NCBI GenBank assembly: GCA_027475525.1
Contig: JAMWFC010000114.1
Span: 668,304-732,303, forward strand
Direction: 5' to 3'
Length of the DNA: 64,000 bases
DNA from: Macrolepiota albuminosa
Lineage: Eukaryota; Basidiomycota; Agaricomycetes; Agaricales; Agaricaceae
The notes under the pieces are model-generated. The model saw only the letters and a program-made list of their open reading frames with translations. It was not told where the DNA came from and searched no databases. Shown piece by piece: positions 36,363-47,840 of the stretch (the stretch's first letter is position 1; each line of letters starts with the position of its first letter). Made by a program: the position numbers and the translations under genes.

Positions 36363-36462
36363 GGTAGTCTTTAGCGCACGTCGCCAAGCAGCATTATGAT
36401 TCGAAACCGAGCATAGCGCTATCATCAAGGATTACAACTTCCCAAGAGGAGCGCTAGTACTT

Positions 36463-36762
36463 ATGCGCAACTCTAAAATTGAAACCTCATACAACAAGAA
36501 AATGCGCCCTCGCTATCTAGGACCTTTGGTAGTTATCTCTCGTAACCATGGAGGCGCTTACGTGCTCTGTGAATTAGATGGTTCAGTACTGCATCGACCG
36601 GTTGCCGCTTTTCGCCTATTGCCATATCTCGCCAGAGAACACATTGACTTGCCGCTTGAAGCGCTAGATATCGACACCGCCAAGCTGAGAGAACTTGAAG
36701 AAACCGAATTATTGGACGATGATGACTTGCCGACTTTAGTTGAAGAAGAAGAAAACGATTAG
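36463..36762 (+). CDS. C-terminal end of element D polyprotein
   Basis: Continues the integrase frame after the 77-bp duplication: RPRYLGPLVVISRNHGGAYV and VLHRPVAAFRLLPYLA, as in the GPY-like region after the integrase core, with an acidic tail. No chromodomain follows. Confidence 0.6.
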   Translation: MRNSKIETSYNKKMRPRYLGPLVVISRNHGGAYVLCELDGSVLHRPVAAFRLLPYLAREHIDLPLEALDIDTAKLRELEETELLDDDDLPTLVEEEEND

Positions 36763-37184
36763 AAAAGACTATACTGATAAGCTTTCATTTTCTATTACTT
36801 ACTGTACTTATCTTTCTTGCCGATACTTACTATACTATATTCAACAGACAATTTCTTACATAGTCAAGCCGCAGCGCTAGCATGTCGGCAACGCTTAGCG
36901 CATTGCGCAACTCTCGCCAGGGGTTTTTCGCCATGATGATTTACTGAGTGTTTCCCTTTTCTCAAAAATTTGTCTAAGTCCCACACCTACTTCTCTTGCT
37001 AAAACCTACTTTAGAATTCTTACCGCTTGCTTTCTCTTTGCTTTAATTTCCTTGCTCTCTGCTGTTGCGCCAACTCAGATTATAAGACTTATCCGTTCAC
37101 TCTGCAAGAAGTCGGCAAAAACATTTTTATATCACGACGGCAAAGAAAATGTATATACAGCGGCCACTCTACGCTAAGGTCCGC
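36763..37184. other. Spacer between pol of D and the antisense ORF
   Basis: Pyrimidine-rich in part (36920-37080). No supported ORF. Convergent transcripts from either side would end here. Confidence 0.4.
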
Positions 37185-37710
37185 TCAGTCACTCTCATCT
37201 TCCAGCGGCAAAGAGTCGTCAGAAATTGGCAGGGAGGAGTCGCGAAGGGGGAGAAGGTCGCCAGGAAGAATGTTGTTGGCAGCTTGCCAATCCATGGCGG
37301 CTTGGCAATCCCCCTGGTAATCACGCAGCACGCGAAGGCTACGACCCAGGTTGGAATAGCGCAATTGCAGCGCCATTAGCTGACCCCGAATGTGTTCTCG
37401 TTCCCGCTCCATTGAAGCCTCCATCGTTGCCGCTCTCCTGGAATAGCGCTCTAACATCTCACGAGGGTTGAGTGCTATGACTGGGTAGACGAGGTCTTGT
37501 CCCAGCCACTGGAAAGCGTCGCCAGTGACCGTCGGCTCCGGCTGAGGGGTCCAGGCAGGATTGACCCTGGCAATCACGGGGCGCCTAGGCTCCAGCCCGG
37601 CAACGTCTTCAGCTCCGGCTGAGGGGTCCAGGCAGGATTGACCCTGGCAATCACGGGGCGCCTAGGCTCCAGCCCGGCAACGTCTTCAGGATCTGACACC
37701 TCTCAGGGGG
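37185..37710 (-). CDS. Antisense ORF downstream of pol in element D
   Basis: Minus-strand frame reading VSDPEDVAGLEPRRPVIARV, WTPQPEPTVTGDAFQWLGQD, NPREMLERYSRR, then a probable coiled coil (MEASMEREREHIRGQLMALQ, LRYSNLGRSLRVLRDYQGD) and an acidic end, stop at 37185. A stop sits just upstream of VSDPED beside a CTGAG, so this may be the last exon of a spliced gene with upstream exons towards 37790. It contains a 77-bp duplication (37535/37612). It runs tail-to-tail with pol, as the antisense gene of element C does. No family recognised. Confidence 0.5.
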
Positions 37711-37790
37711 CGACGTTACTGTAAGGCGGTAGCCACCGCCACTTAGGATCCCCCCTGGTAACTCCAGCCGCTCCCTCCCCTTCTCCCGCT

Positions 37791-38086
37791 ACTAGCGTAG
37801 TCCGCTATGTGGCGTTGACCACATAGCTTATACTTACAGTAGTAGTTAATATTATATTATATTAATTATAATATAATATTATATTAATTATAATATAATA
37901 TTATTTACATTATTATATATATATACTTATACCAGCTGCTTACAATGCAGCTTATTTTTGTTCTGTACTACATAGTCAATAGACCGGACTGGTCTGATTC
38001 TGTGCAGTGTGAACATTAAGCTCTCACAATTCCTGTAACTTCGTTACATTTTTTTGAATCTGCCAGCTAGGAACTATTGCCTAGCA
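37791..38086 (+). repeat. 5' LTR of element A
   Basis: Matches the 5' LTR of B but is diverged (extra AT-rich repeat units near 37860-37920; the first two bases read AC rather than TG). Stem-loops shared with B, such as GCTAGG...CCTAGC, keep their stems. Confidence 0.75.
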
Positions 38087-38179
38087 CCCGGCGTCAGTCA
38101 CTGAGTTCATTGACAGAACTCTATCAGCTTCTCGAGCTTCTTGCACAGCCACACCTTGCAAATTTCAAACAAGGAATCG

Positions 38180-40808
38180 ATGAGTAATCCCATACCTGCA
38201 GTTTCCACTGATGGCAGGCGGAATGCCCACAACCTATAGGGAGATCCAGCAGACACCCAGGACGCGTCAGCGTCCAATGCGGGTCAGGCAAGACCCAAGG
38301 CTCGAGACCGGGGTCAGAGCACCGACCTGGCCGGGAATGAAAGTGAGGCCCGGAGAGCTGAAAGCTCACAGCAGGATGGTCAGCAACGTCTCCAGGACAA
38401 GATGCCAGGGGGACTAACTCCCCCAGTTACGCAGTTGCCAGGAGGACTGCAACGGTCTAGCCAATTAGCTTCAAAAGGGCTCCCTGAGGACGGCTGACAG
38501 TTAACAGGCACCTATGGCACCCCAGGAGACACCAAGTCGTCAGTATGGACTGGGAGAGCTCTCCCTCCAAGCCAGAGTAGTGGGACCAGGTGGTCCACAG
38601 CAGGCTCAATGCCTTCTAAAATAGCAGAAGCCCGCATAGAAGAGGTACCAGAGGAGGCTGCAAGGCCTGAAGTATCCTGCGCGGAAAACTGATTCCCATG
38701 CACACCAGCAGTGGAGGAAGTTCTGGAGGTTGTAGAGCTTCCCAAGGAGGTGATTGAGTTGTCAAGTGATGACGACACCGGAGCAGAGAAGCAGCAGCTG
38801 AAAACTGCGTACACCGTGCGCTTGCGGGTGTTCTGGGACTTGCACCCAGAGGTGATGAAATACACTACCCAAGGCTGAAAACCGCGTACACCGTGCGCTT
38901 GCGGGTGTTCTGGGACTTGCACCCAGAGGTGATGAAATACACTACCCAAGCACGACTTGAGCGCTACGCGTCAGCACATATAGTAGCACTTAGGTGACAA
39001 GGGCACAAAGTGCCCAATGTATTCAGTACAAAATATACTGATTTGATGATGAGAGTGCTCACTATTGAGCTGCAAATGTATGTGCAGTGGAAGGCCACAT
39101 GGCAATCGGGGGCCTCAACCCCCTGGAGCCACACGTCCGAGAAATGCTCAGCATGGCACAATCAAGACGTCGGAATCGAGCTAGTGGAGGCACTAGCACG
39201 GGCGCAGGAAGTGCCCGAAGCAAGACCGGTGAGTACTTTCTATACTCCAGCAGGACAAGGGTGGCATGAGGAGCCCCCACACATGCGTAACCAAGACCTT
39301 AGGACAGATATGTCAGGTCCGGATGGGCACGATAGTACCATGCTCAAGGTGGAGAGTGAGGCATCTGTGATGCCATGTGTGCCGATGGCAGAAACGTTGA
39401 GCGACAGAGTTGCGTATCAACGTATGCGCAATGGCGACCTCAGGACTAAGGGACAGTCCCTTATTGACGATCAGGGCATTGTATTTGAGGGCACTAAGCC
39501 CATTGACAAGATGCGTCGTCAATTTGTCACACAGGGTCAGGAGAATCAAGCTTCTCCAGTTCCAGGGCGGCGCAACGATCATGATCGAGGAGACTTCCTC
39601 GATTGAGATGGTGCCACGAGACGTGATGCCCCTGGTAACGGCCGGGATAATGGCCCTAGGTCGACTCCTCAAGACGAGGGCAATTATGCCCACAGTTGAG
39701 GAGGCTTGGGACGTCCTCTGCAGGGTGGACAAGGGAAGTCACTTCCCCATGCCGCTGATTTGGCGACTAGATCCCCAGGTCAGCGGGAGGCCATTCGAAT
39801 GCATCGTGAAGCCATGCACGATTGCCTGCATCGAGTAGTCGATGATGCCCTGGGTATCACCTTATGGTTACCAGACAGGGTGAAGCTGCGTAAAGCAGAC
39901 AGTAGGCATATTTGCGCCTATACAGGCGCGTCCAAGTTCAGCGACTTGGAGGATTGGGCAATGAATGTATGCACCCACCTCACCATGTGCTTATACGGAG
40001 GCGACCATATGGAACGAGAACGGATCTTTGTTCTTCCTGAGTTCTTGGCTGGAGAGGCCATGGGGTGGTTTCGACGGGCAGTACTGCACGTCAACCATGT
40101 CCAGTATGACTGGACGTTCAAAGGAGTCCTTACAGGACTGTATGATTGATTCATGCACCCCTCAACGCTCCAGGATGCGAGGCGGGATTTTCAGTCCGCC
40201 AAGTACACCGAGAAGTTGGGAGTGCAAGGATTCTATGATACCCTTAACGACCATGCCCAGAATATGGCAGTATACCCGGACGGGTATACAATGCTCAAAA
40301 CATTCTTGGATGGCATTCCAGCAGACATGCGCCACTATCTGATACGTGAGGATGGACTGTCCCCAGAAGTCAACAATGTGGAAGAGTTTATGGCATATGC
40401 CATCAGGTATGAGCAGTCCCTGAAGACTGCTAACCACTACAAACATTGGAGTGGACACAAAGGGGGAACCAGGCAACTACCGCCTGCTGGGACACCATCA
40501 CGGAGTCAGCATGTGGGGACCTTCTTGGCCAAAAAGGCTGATTTGGATCGTGACCGCAACATGCGGTTTGTGGTACGCAGAACCCCTGCTGCGAACTGAG
40601 GGCGGAGCCGCCCATGCCCAGAGCAGGCGCCGGATGGAGAACGTCCTAAACCAAGGCCGGACTTCAAGCTGGCCAACCCACCAGGTCAGACGGGGACTTG
40701 TTTCGCGTGTGGCCAACCAGGCCACTACGCTACCAACTGCCCCACAAAGCTGGGAGCCCCAAGGAAGGAGTATACACCCTGCGCCCACCTTCGAGCTGCA
40801 CATACTGC
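38180..40808 (+). pseudogene. Gag of element A (decayed)
   Basis: ATG at 38180 as in B. Later blocks include KTAYTVRLRVFWDLHPEVMK, NVFSTKYTDLMMRVLTIELQ, YTGASKFSDLEDWAMNVCTH, ERIFVLPEFLAGEAMGWFRR and a CCHC knuckle GTCFACGQPGHYATNCP-like segment near 40690. Stops at FLD-stop (39606), D-stop-FMHP (40149) and AAN-stop (40599) each read CGA in B. A 77-bp duplication with one mismatch lies at 38797-38950. Confidence 0.75.
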
Positions 40809-40809
40809 A

Positions 40810-41703
40810 TGTCAGGTTCCGCTGAATCGGGGGCTTTCCGGAAAAGCGACGCCCTTACGATGCGGACTTGATCTACGGATACTCGGGTGTCTGGGACTCC
40901 GGGGCTAGGACTCCGGGGTTCAAGACGAGGACAGGGGTAATCCCGGGAGAGGGGATTAGAGTCCGGGGGTTTTGGATGAGAGTGGCTGGGAGTTAGAGGG
41001 GGTCGAGTCGTGAACCGGAGGCTCTAAGACGAGACCAAGTTAGTAACTTAAGAATCGCGAAGTGCGTACCAAACTTATAGCACGCGGATACTGAGGCGTG
41101 CCAGTCGAAGCGTACCAAACAAGGCGTACCAGTCAAACAAGAGGGCACGCAATATCCAAGTAACAGTTATGCAATATCAAGACTAAGCGTACCAAACAAG
41201 GCGTACCAGTCAAACAAGAGGGCACGCAATATCCAAGTAACAGTTATGCAATATCAAGACTAGCGAATACAACAAGGAACTGTGCTATAAGTACTACGGG
41301 ACCCGGTCTCAGGGTTCCGGGGTGTCTGGGATGGGCTCCGGGGGTCATTGAGTAGCGGCAGGGGCTGTATACCGGGATCGCGCGTGTGGGGCGCGCGATC
41401 AATTGGCGCGGAGGGAGCTATGATGCGTGATGCGTGATAGCCGGAAATGGGCCGCGTGATCCGGTCGTTGATCGGGGCTGGTGGCGGCTGATGGCGGTCC
41501 TTGATGCGCGTGATGGCGGTGTCGGCGGTCGTGATGGCGGGTCGTTGATCGGGGCTGGTGGCGGCTGATGGCGGTCCTTGATGCGCGTGATGGCGGTGTC
41601 GGCGGTCGTGATGGCGTGGCATGTCCTGTGGGGTCGGAGGGAGGGTCCCGGGTGGTGTTCCGGGGGTGTCCCGGGGTGGGCCCGGAGGGGAGGGGTCGTG
41701 ACA
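40810..41703 (-). repeat. 3' LTR of element C
   Basis: Minus strand reads TGTCACGACCCC...AACCTGACA. It contains two 77-bp duplications (41108/41185 and 41464/41541), so the native length is about 740. A decayed solo relative lies at 23899-24696. Confidence 0.85.
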
Positions 41704-41716
41704 TCACCCCCCCCTC
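41704..41716 (-). other. Polypurine tract of element C
   Basis: Minus strand GAGGGGGGGGTGA directly abuts the 3' LTR, the expected plus-strand priming site. Confidence 0.75.
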
Positions 41717-41830
41717 AGCGCCGAGACCCTCCGAGGCGTGCGTAGCCAGTGGTTCGGACCGGGGGTCAACCGTGGGATCCGGCACCTGACCTGCCACATA
41801 TCGAAAAAAAATTTTACCGTCAAGTTCAAC

Positions 41831-43914
41831 CATGTCGTGCATGCCAACACATTCCCCGATGCCCCCGCAAACGAACGAGGTCGCGCCCCTCATGGCGTGG
41901 GAAGCCCGGGACGCGCGTTACCAGGCTCGTCTTGACCGGGAGCACGTGGCGGCGCTCATCAAGCAACGTGAGTACTCCCGCGCCGCCCCTTTACCCCACT
42001 GACCTTTCCTTTTCAGAACAACGCAACATTCCGGCCCCGGAGGCGGGTCCCAGCCGACTTCCGGAGTCTATTCCCGAGGCTGGCCCCAGCGTTCCCCACG
42101 CAACATTCCGGCCCCGGAGGCGGGTCCCAGCCGACTTCCGGAGTCTATTCCCGAGGCTGGCCCCAGCGTTCCCCCGGAGCCCTCTCGGAGTTGCCCCGCG
42201 CCAACTTTTGCGCGGATGACCGTACGCCCTCCTCGTCCCCCGCCCCCTCCCCGCCCGAGATTGCCTGCCCCCCATTTTCGCCGCTCCCAGATGGCGATAG
42301 GGACCGTGGAAGAGGTCCCGGAGGGGCAACGTGTCGCGTGGACGGGCGCCACGCAGGATCTTTTTGAGGAGGCCCTGGAGAGGCCCCGGGGACTGCCTAC
42401 TCACGCTTGGTGCGTGAGTAACGGACCGGTGAGTCGTGCCCTGAGGAGGCCCTGGAGAGGCCCCGGGGACTGCCTACTCACGCTTGGTGCGTGAGTAACG
42501 GACCGGTGAGTCGTGCCCTGTCTATGATCCCTTGTTGCTGACTTTGGTGCAGTGTTTGCACTGTGCCCGCCGGGGGGTGCTCTGCACCTTCGAGGTCCCG
42601 AGCCCCTCATCCTGCCAGGACACGGCAGTGTGCGAGGCTTGCCGCCTCAATCACGAGCGCTGTTCCGTGTCGGTGCTGTGGAGGGCACGTTCTGTCGCCC
42701 GGGAGCAAGGATGGCCGCTGGGGGGGATTACCCGGAGGATGGGGGTTGAGGAGCGCGATTGGGTACGTTCTGTCGCCCGGGAGCAAGGATGGCCGCTGGG
42801 GGGATTACCCGGAGGATGGGGGTTGAGGAGCGCGATTGGGTGGTGGAGCCGGCAGGGGAGGCGGTGGAGCCGGTGGGGGAGGGGCTCGCAGCGCCCGCGG
42901 AGGTGCCCAGTGGGGGGTCGGGGAGTCGGGGGGTCGCCCGGGTGGGGGGCCGGGGCCAGCCCGTGGTGTTGATCACGCGCCGGGCCCCTCGGTCCGTCGC
43001 CCGGGGGCAGGGAGGGCGCCTGGACAAGGGGAAGCGGCGGGCGTCGCCCAGTCCTTCCCCAGGACCCTCCAAGAGGGCGCGCTTGCCCTCGGAGACCCCG
43101 TCCCTGGTTTTGCCCCCGCGCCTGTCCCCAGCAACATTCTCCCCTCTGTCGGGGCGGCCCCTGGGGGCGGATGTGAGGGCCCTTCAAGAGCGCCCGGGGG
43201 AATCGGAGCAGGGTGGGGAGGCAACCGCCGCGCGAGGGGAGCTGGAGGCGAGTCGGGAGGCGCTGCGACAGCTGGAGGAGGCCCGGGTCGCTAGGGGGGA
43301 GGTGGAGGCGGAGCTGGAGGCGCTGAGGGCGCGGTTTGGGCAGGGAGTGGGGTCCCGGAGAGGGCCCCCTCGGGACAGGAGTTGGTGGAGGGCCTGCGCC
43401 GCGACGTGGTGATTGCGCGCATGGCATCCCTGAGTAGGTCTCTCTGTTGCTTGCACATTCATCCGCTAACGTCTCCAGGCTGGGCCCGGGAGCACCGTCT
43501 GCTCCTGGACGGGGTTGCCGCGGCGCTTGCCGCGCTGCAGGAGGGGCAGCACCAGGCTGGGCCCGGGAGCACCGTCTGCTCCTGGACGGGGTTGCCGCGG
43601 CGCTTGCCGCGCTGCAGGAGGGGCAGCATGCGGAGATGACGACTCCCGGGGTGGAGCGTGGCCTCGACCTCTTGGGGCGGTTGGTGGTCGCTCACTGCCG
43701 GAGGAATGTGCCCGCCCCGGGCTCCTGGTTTGAGCGCGTGTTGGACGAGGGTGAGCCCCTTCCGACTTGGGAGATGTTGGTCAAGGAGGTGTGCGGGGAT
43801 CACGGTCCGGAGGGGGTGGGGGGAGAGTTCCGGGGTTGGCCGAGGGGAGGGGGGGAGAGGGTAGTTCAGGGCCCCAGCTCTAGGGGCCCCCGTTTTCTTG
43901 TTGCCGTCCCGTAG
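41831..43914 (+). CDS. Spliced antisense accessory gene of element C: zinc-finger-like, basic and coiled-coil protein
   Basis: ATG at 41831 (MSCMPTHSPMPPQTNEVAPL). Introns read cleanly: 41968-42016 (GTGAGT...TTTTCAG), about 42506-42552 (GTGAGT, branch TGCTGAC, TGCAG) and 43434-43478 (GTAGGT...CTCCAG). Exon 3 opens with a Cys cluster, CLHCARRGVLCTF then CEACRLNHERC, two C-x2-C-x6-C-like units recalling fungal binuclear fingers. A basic, nuclear-localisation-like segment follows (RLDKGKRRASPSPSPGPSKR), then a coiled coil (ARGELEASREALRQLEEARV, EVEAELEALRARFG). The last exon encodes REHRLLLDGVAAALAALQEG and VPAPGSWFERVLDEGEPLPT, stop at 43914. Four 77-bp duplications (42021, 42365, 42687, 43477) disrupt the frame as given. 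It lies between pol and the LTR, on the strand opposite to pol. A regulatory DNA-binding role is inference. Confidence 0.65.
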
Positions 43915-44259
43915 CTGTAGTATAGTGTACTCTATAAAAGAAAATGTATATACTTGGCTGTCCCGGGTCAGTAGGGGTAAGGGGGCGAAAGAAACCGAGA
44001 GAAACCGGAAAGAACATCTTGCCCAGACGCCGGGACACTACTATGAAAAGGTACTAAAAAGGAGTAAGGTCTAGAAAGGAAAAGGTAGAAAGTATACATG
44101 GGAGTTGAATCCCTACTGGGCCCAGAGGCGGGGGTTACGCCCACTACTGCCATCTGTGAGTCCTGCGCCCGGGAAGGTCGTTTGAATCCCTACTGGGCCC
44201 AGAGGCGGGGGTTACGCCCACTACTGCCATCTGTGAGTCCTGCGCCCGGGAAGGTCGTT
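43915..44259. other. Convergent spacer between antisense gene and pol of element C
   Basis: Presumed 3' ends of both transcription units. A 77-bp duplication lies at 44107-44260. No ORF supported. Confidence 0.45.
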
Positions 44260-44440
44260 TCCTGGGTGCCGTTGTTGGAAGTCCCGGAGTTTGTCGAGGG
44301 CACCTTCGAGGTTTCGGCGTAGTTCCCAAGTGTCGTCTTCCGGGCCGTATCCCTTCCACCGTACGAGGAAGTGGGGTCGTCCCTGAATGTTCTGGGAGTC
44401 GAGGATGTCTTCAACTTCGTAGTGGTACTCGTCCTTGACC
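44260..44440 (-). pseudogene. Chromodomain at the C-terminus of element C pol
   Basis: Minus-strand frame reads [37 protein letters not shown] and [17 protein letters not shown], a canonical chromodomain that steers integration to methylated-histone chromatin in chromoviruses. It is in a different frame from the integrase end (stop 44411), so a small indel lies between, real or from assembly. Confidence 0.75.
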
Positions 44441-45502
44441 TCGACCGGGGAGGGGGCTCGGGACGCCGTTCAGGGAAGGGATCCGGGGGTGTCGTTCCAG
44501 GAGGCGGACGTGGAATACCGGGTGCAGACCTTTTAGTCCCGGGGGGAGCTTGATCTTGTAGGCGTGGGATGAGACCTTCTTCAATATTTTGAATGGGCCG
44601 AGACGCTTGTGATCGAGTTTTGGGGAGGGCCGGCGGGTGCGGAGGTGTCGTCGATCTAACCATACCTTTGTCCCGGGGGCCCAGTCGGGGGTGTCTTCCC
44701 GTTTCCGGTCGGCGTGTTTCACGTAGGCCCGGTTCGCGGTGTCGATCTCTTCCCGGAGGAACTCGTGAAGGGATTGGAGATCCCGGGCGACCTCGTGGGC
44801 GGCGTGCGACGGGATGTCCCGGAGCGAGAGCGTCAGTCGAGGGTGGTATCCCTTGTTGGCAAAGAAGGGTGATACCCCGGTGGCAGAGTGTGGCGTGTTG
44901 TTGTAGGTGAACTCGGCCAGGGGGAGCTCGGCGCGCCAGTCGTCCTGCAAGTAGTTGACGTACAGCCGGAGGTACTGCTCGAGGGACTGGTTGACCCTTT
45001 CGGTTTGGCCATCGGTTTTGGGGTGGTAGGCGGTAGAGAGGTTAGTCTTTACTTCAAGTGCCTTACACAGGGAAGTCCAAAACTTGGACACGAAGAGAGG
45101 GCCACGGTCGGAGACGATGTCGTCTGGGAGTCCATGTTTGGCGAAGACGTGCTCGAGGAACAGCCGGGCAAAGTCCGGGGCGGTGTCCGTGGTGTGGCAG
45201 GGTAGGAAGATGCCCTGTTTGGTCAGCCTGCACACAACGACGAGAATAGCATCGAACCCTTCAGATTCCGGGAGCTCGACGATGTGGTCTAGAGATATGG
45301 AGGACCAGGGGCGTCGCCCGACCGGCAGGGGTTTCAGGAGTCCGTACGGTCGGTGTCGGGGGACCTTGGCCCGGAGGCAGGGCTCGCACAATCGAATGTA
45401 ACGGGTCACGTCCTTCTTCAACCCTGGCCAAAAGTAAGTCCGGGAGATGAGCTGGAGGGTCTTACGTATTCCAGGATGTCCCCGGAGTTTGTGGTCGTGA
45501 TG
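44411..45502 (-). CDS. Integrase of element C
   Basis: Zinc part [16 protein letters not shown] and [14 protein letters not shown]. Catalytic DDE residues lie in [26 protein letters not shown] and [19 protein letters not shown]. The GPF-like segment is [20 protein letters not shown], then [15 protein letters not shown] just before HHDHK (VLR stop HHDH, near 45502) interrupts pol; CAA to TAA would explain it. Confidence 0.85.
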   Translation of the reverse strand, partial: HHDHKLRGHPGIRKTLQLISRTYFWPGLKKDVTRYIRLCEPCLRAKVPRHRPYGLLKPLPVGRRPWSSISLDHIVELPESEGFDAILVVVCRLTKQGIFLPCHTTDTAPDFARLFLEHVFAKHGLPDDIVSDRGPLFVSKFWTSLCKALEVKTNLSTAYHPKTDGQTERVNQSLEQYLRLYVNYLQDDWRAELPLAEFTYNNTPHSATGVSPFFANKGYHPRLTLSLRDIPSHAAHEVARDLQSLHEFLREEIDTANRAYVKHADRKREDTPDWAPGTKVWLDRRHLRTRRPSPKLDHKRLGPFKILKKVSSHAYKIKLPPGLKGLHPVFHVRLLERHPRIPSLNGVPSPLPGRGQGRVPLRS

Positions 45503-47840
45503 TTAGCGGAGGACGTCGTAGCGAAGTCGGGCGTGATCCGGGACGTAGATGCGGCCGTCCCGGAGGAGGAGTTTCTCGTCGGGGGACAGGGAGAAGGCGG
45601 GGTCCCGGTCTGATCCGGGACGTAGATGCGGCCGTCCCGGAGGAGGAGTTTCTCGTCGGGGGACAGGGAGAAGGCGGGGTCCCGGTCGGTTCTGTCGGGA
45701 GAGTTTTGGGGGTCGTGATCGGTGAAGTACTTGTCTCGGGGAGCGCGGCGGATCTGGTTCAGGGTTCCTTCGTCGTTTAAGATCAGTACGGCATTCAGAT
45801 GTTCGGGAGGGATCACCATGCGATGATTGAACGCATTGCGTTCCCCCTCGAATGACTTCTTGGGGTAGACGTCCGGTCGACGGGTGAGGGCATCGGGCTT
45901 GGCGCCAAGTCATCCCGGGCGGTACTGAATCATGAAGTCGTATTCTGAGAGGATCTCGGACCATCGGGCCTGCCGTCGACTGAGTTGCTTGGTCGTGGTG
46001 AAATACTGCAGGTTATTATGATCCGAATAGACCTGGATCCGGTGCCGGGCTCCCTCGAGGTAGGCCCGCCATTGCTTGAAGGCTTCGACGATGGCGAGGA
46101 GCTCCTTGTCGTAGATGTCGTAGTTGAGCTCGGCGTCGATCATGGACCGGGTGTAGAAGGCAACGGGCCGGGGAGGAGCTCCTTGTCGTAGATGTCGTAG
46201 TTGAGCTCGGCGTCGATCATGGACCGGGTGTAGAAGGCAACGGGCGGGGTTCCCCTCCGTCAGGTTCCATCTGCGAGAGGATCCCGGCGATGGCGTAGTC
46301 GGAGGCGTCGCATTCCAGGATAATCGGGAGGGTCGGGTCGTAGTGCCGGAGTACGGGGGCGGTCGTGAAAGCCTCCTTGAGCAGGTTAAAGACACTCTGA
46401 CACTTACTGTCCCAGTTCCAGGCGACGTCCTTGCGCGTGAGCCGGTTGAGGGGTTTCGTGATACCGGAGTAGTTATCTATGAACCTCCGGTAGAAATTAG
46501 CGAAACCCAGGAAAGATTGTACTTCCTTGACGTTCCGGGGTTGCGGCCAGTTGACGATGGCCTCGACCTTGTGGGGATCCATGCGGACGCCATTCGGAGA
46601 TACTATGACGCCAAGATACTCAACCTCTTCGGTATGGAATGAACACTTCTCGGGCTTGGCGTGGAGGTTGTGCTCCCGGAGGCGCTCGAGGACTTGCCGG
46701 ACATGCTTCTGGTGATCCTCCGGTGAGTCGGAATAAATGAGGATGTTGTCCAGGTAGACGATTCGAGGACTTGCCGGACATGCTTCTGGTGATCCTCCGG
46801 TGAGTCGGAATAAATGAGGATGTTGTCCAGGTAGACGATCACAAAGACGTCGCTCATGTCGTGGAAGATGTCATTCATGAAGTATTGGAACGTGGCGGGG
46901 GAGTTAGTCATTCCAAAAGGCATTACAAGGTACTCAAACAGACCATACCGCATGCGGAACGCAGTTTTCCACTCGTGTCCCGGGGCGATGCGGACGTTGT
47001 TGTAACCGGAGCGGAGGTCGATCTTCGTATAAACCTTGGCACTGTGGAGTCGATCGACCAGATCGCCAATGAGCGGGAGCGGGTAGCGGTTCTTCTTGGT
47101 GATCTTATTGAGTCCCCGGTAGTTGACACAGAGTCGGAGCGAGCCGTCCTTCTTCTTGGCGAATAGAACTGGGGCTCCGGCGGCGGAGGCAGAGGGTCGG
47201 ATGAATCCCTTACCGAGCATTTCGTCGAGGTAGTCCTTGAGGGCCCGGAGCTCGACCTCCGACATGTTGTACACCTTGCCGAAAGGGGGGTTGGCTCCTT
47301 CCTCGAGGTCGATGGTGTGATCATAGGGGCGGTGAGGGGGGATCTCCTTGGCGTCTCCTTCAGAGAATACGTCAGCGAACTCGTGATACTCCGGGGGAAC
47401 TACTTCTCGGAGGATCTGCTCCTCGGTTTTCGGCTCCGGGGGAATAGCGTCCCCTCGTAGGTGTTCTTCCGGGAGAGAAGGCGAGGTGTGCAGCTGAAAC
47501 GTGGGAGTTCCATCCCTCATGAGGCGGGCGAAGGGGGCGGCCCCAATGATCCTGATGTCGAGTGCGCTCGGGTCGATCGGAGTTGCGGAAGCATCGGCCG
47601 GAGCGGGTGTGACGCGTGTCTGAGACCGGCAGGGGTAGTTCGGCCCTTTGTACTTGTTCCGAGGAATGTTTGGGGGTCGATCGGGGGCCTTGCGGTCTCG
47701 GATGGGCGGGGGTGGTGCATGCGTGGGGGCTTGTTCCGAGGAATGTTTGGGGGTCGATCGGGGGCCTTGCGGTCTCGGATGGGCGGGGGTGGTGCATGCG
47801 TGGGGGCGCGGCAGTTGTCCTGGGGTGTCGGGCGTCGGGT
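45503..47840 (-). CDS. RT and RNase H of element C
   Basis: [58 protein letters not shown], then [13 protein letters not shown], a YLDN variant of the YxDD box. RNase [50 protein letters not shown]. Two more conserved parts surround a TGA at about 45911 (YRPG stop [16 protein letters not shown] in relatives). 77-bp duplications at 45534, 46096, 46687 and 47653 split the frame; the protein is continuous if one copy of each is ignored. Confidence 0.85.

Larger units (their letters stand above)
29867..37790 (+). mobile_element. Element D: Ty3/gypsy-type LTR retrotransposon, interrupted at right by element A
   Basis: The left end starts TGATAGGACCCCATACAGG. Internal order: gag with a CCHC-like knuckle, DSG protease, RT, RNase H, HHCC/DDE integrase, then a minus-strand ORF. 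A 100-N gap (30129-30228) lies between LTR and gag, and a 0.5-kb LTR-like repeat interrupts the protease-RT linker. No right LTR is seen before element A begins near 37791. Premature stops such as CGATGA at the gag/protease and RT/integrase junctions mostly fit C-to-T change. Confidence 0.75.
37791..40809 (+). mobile_element. Element A: 5' part of an older copy of the element-B family
   Basis: LTR, leader and gag align to 52133-55435 of element B. Similarity stops at 40809 within the gag C-terminus (CTGCA), where the LTR of element C begins. The copy carries gag stops produced by CGA to TGA, and many CpG losses. Confidence 0.85.

Noticed and set aside
30250..36762. Frequent TTACCG and GCGCTA words in element D as regulatory repeats
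   Set aside because: They fall in codon register and look like codon preference; no spacing or palindrome pattern seen.
37850..37925. AT repeat as a replication origin or centromere signal
   Set aside because: It is an expanded AT tract inside the LTR of element A, matched by a shorter one in B.
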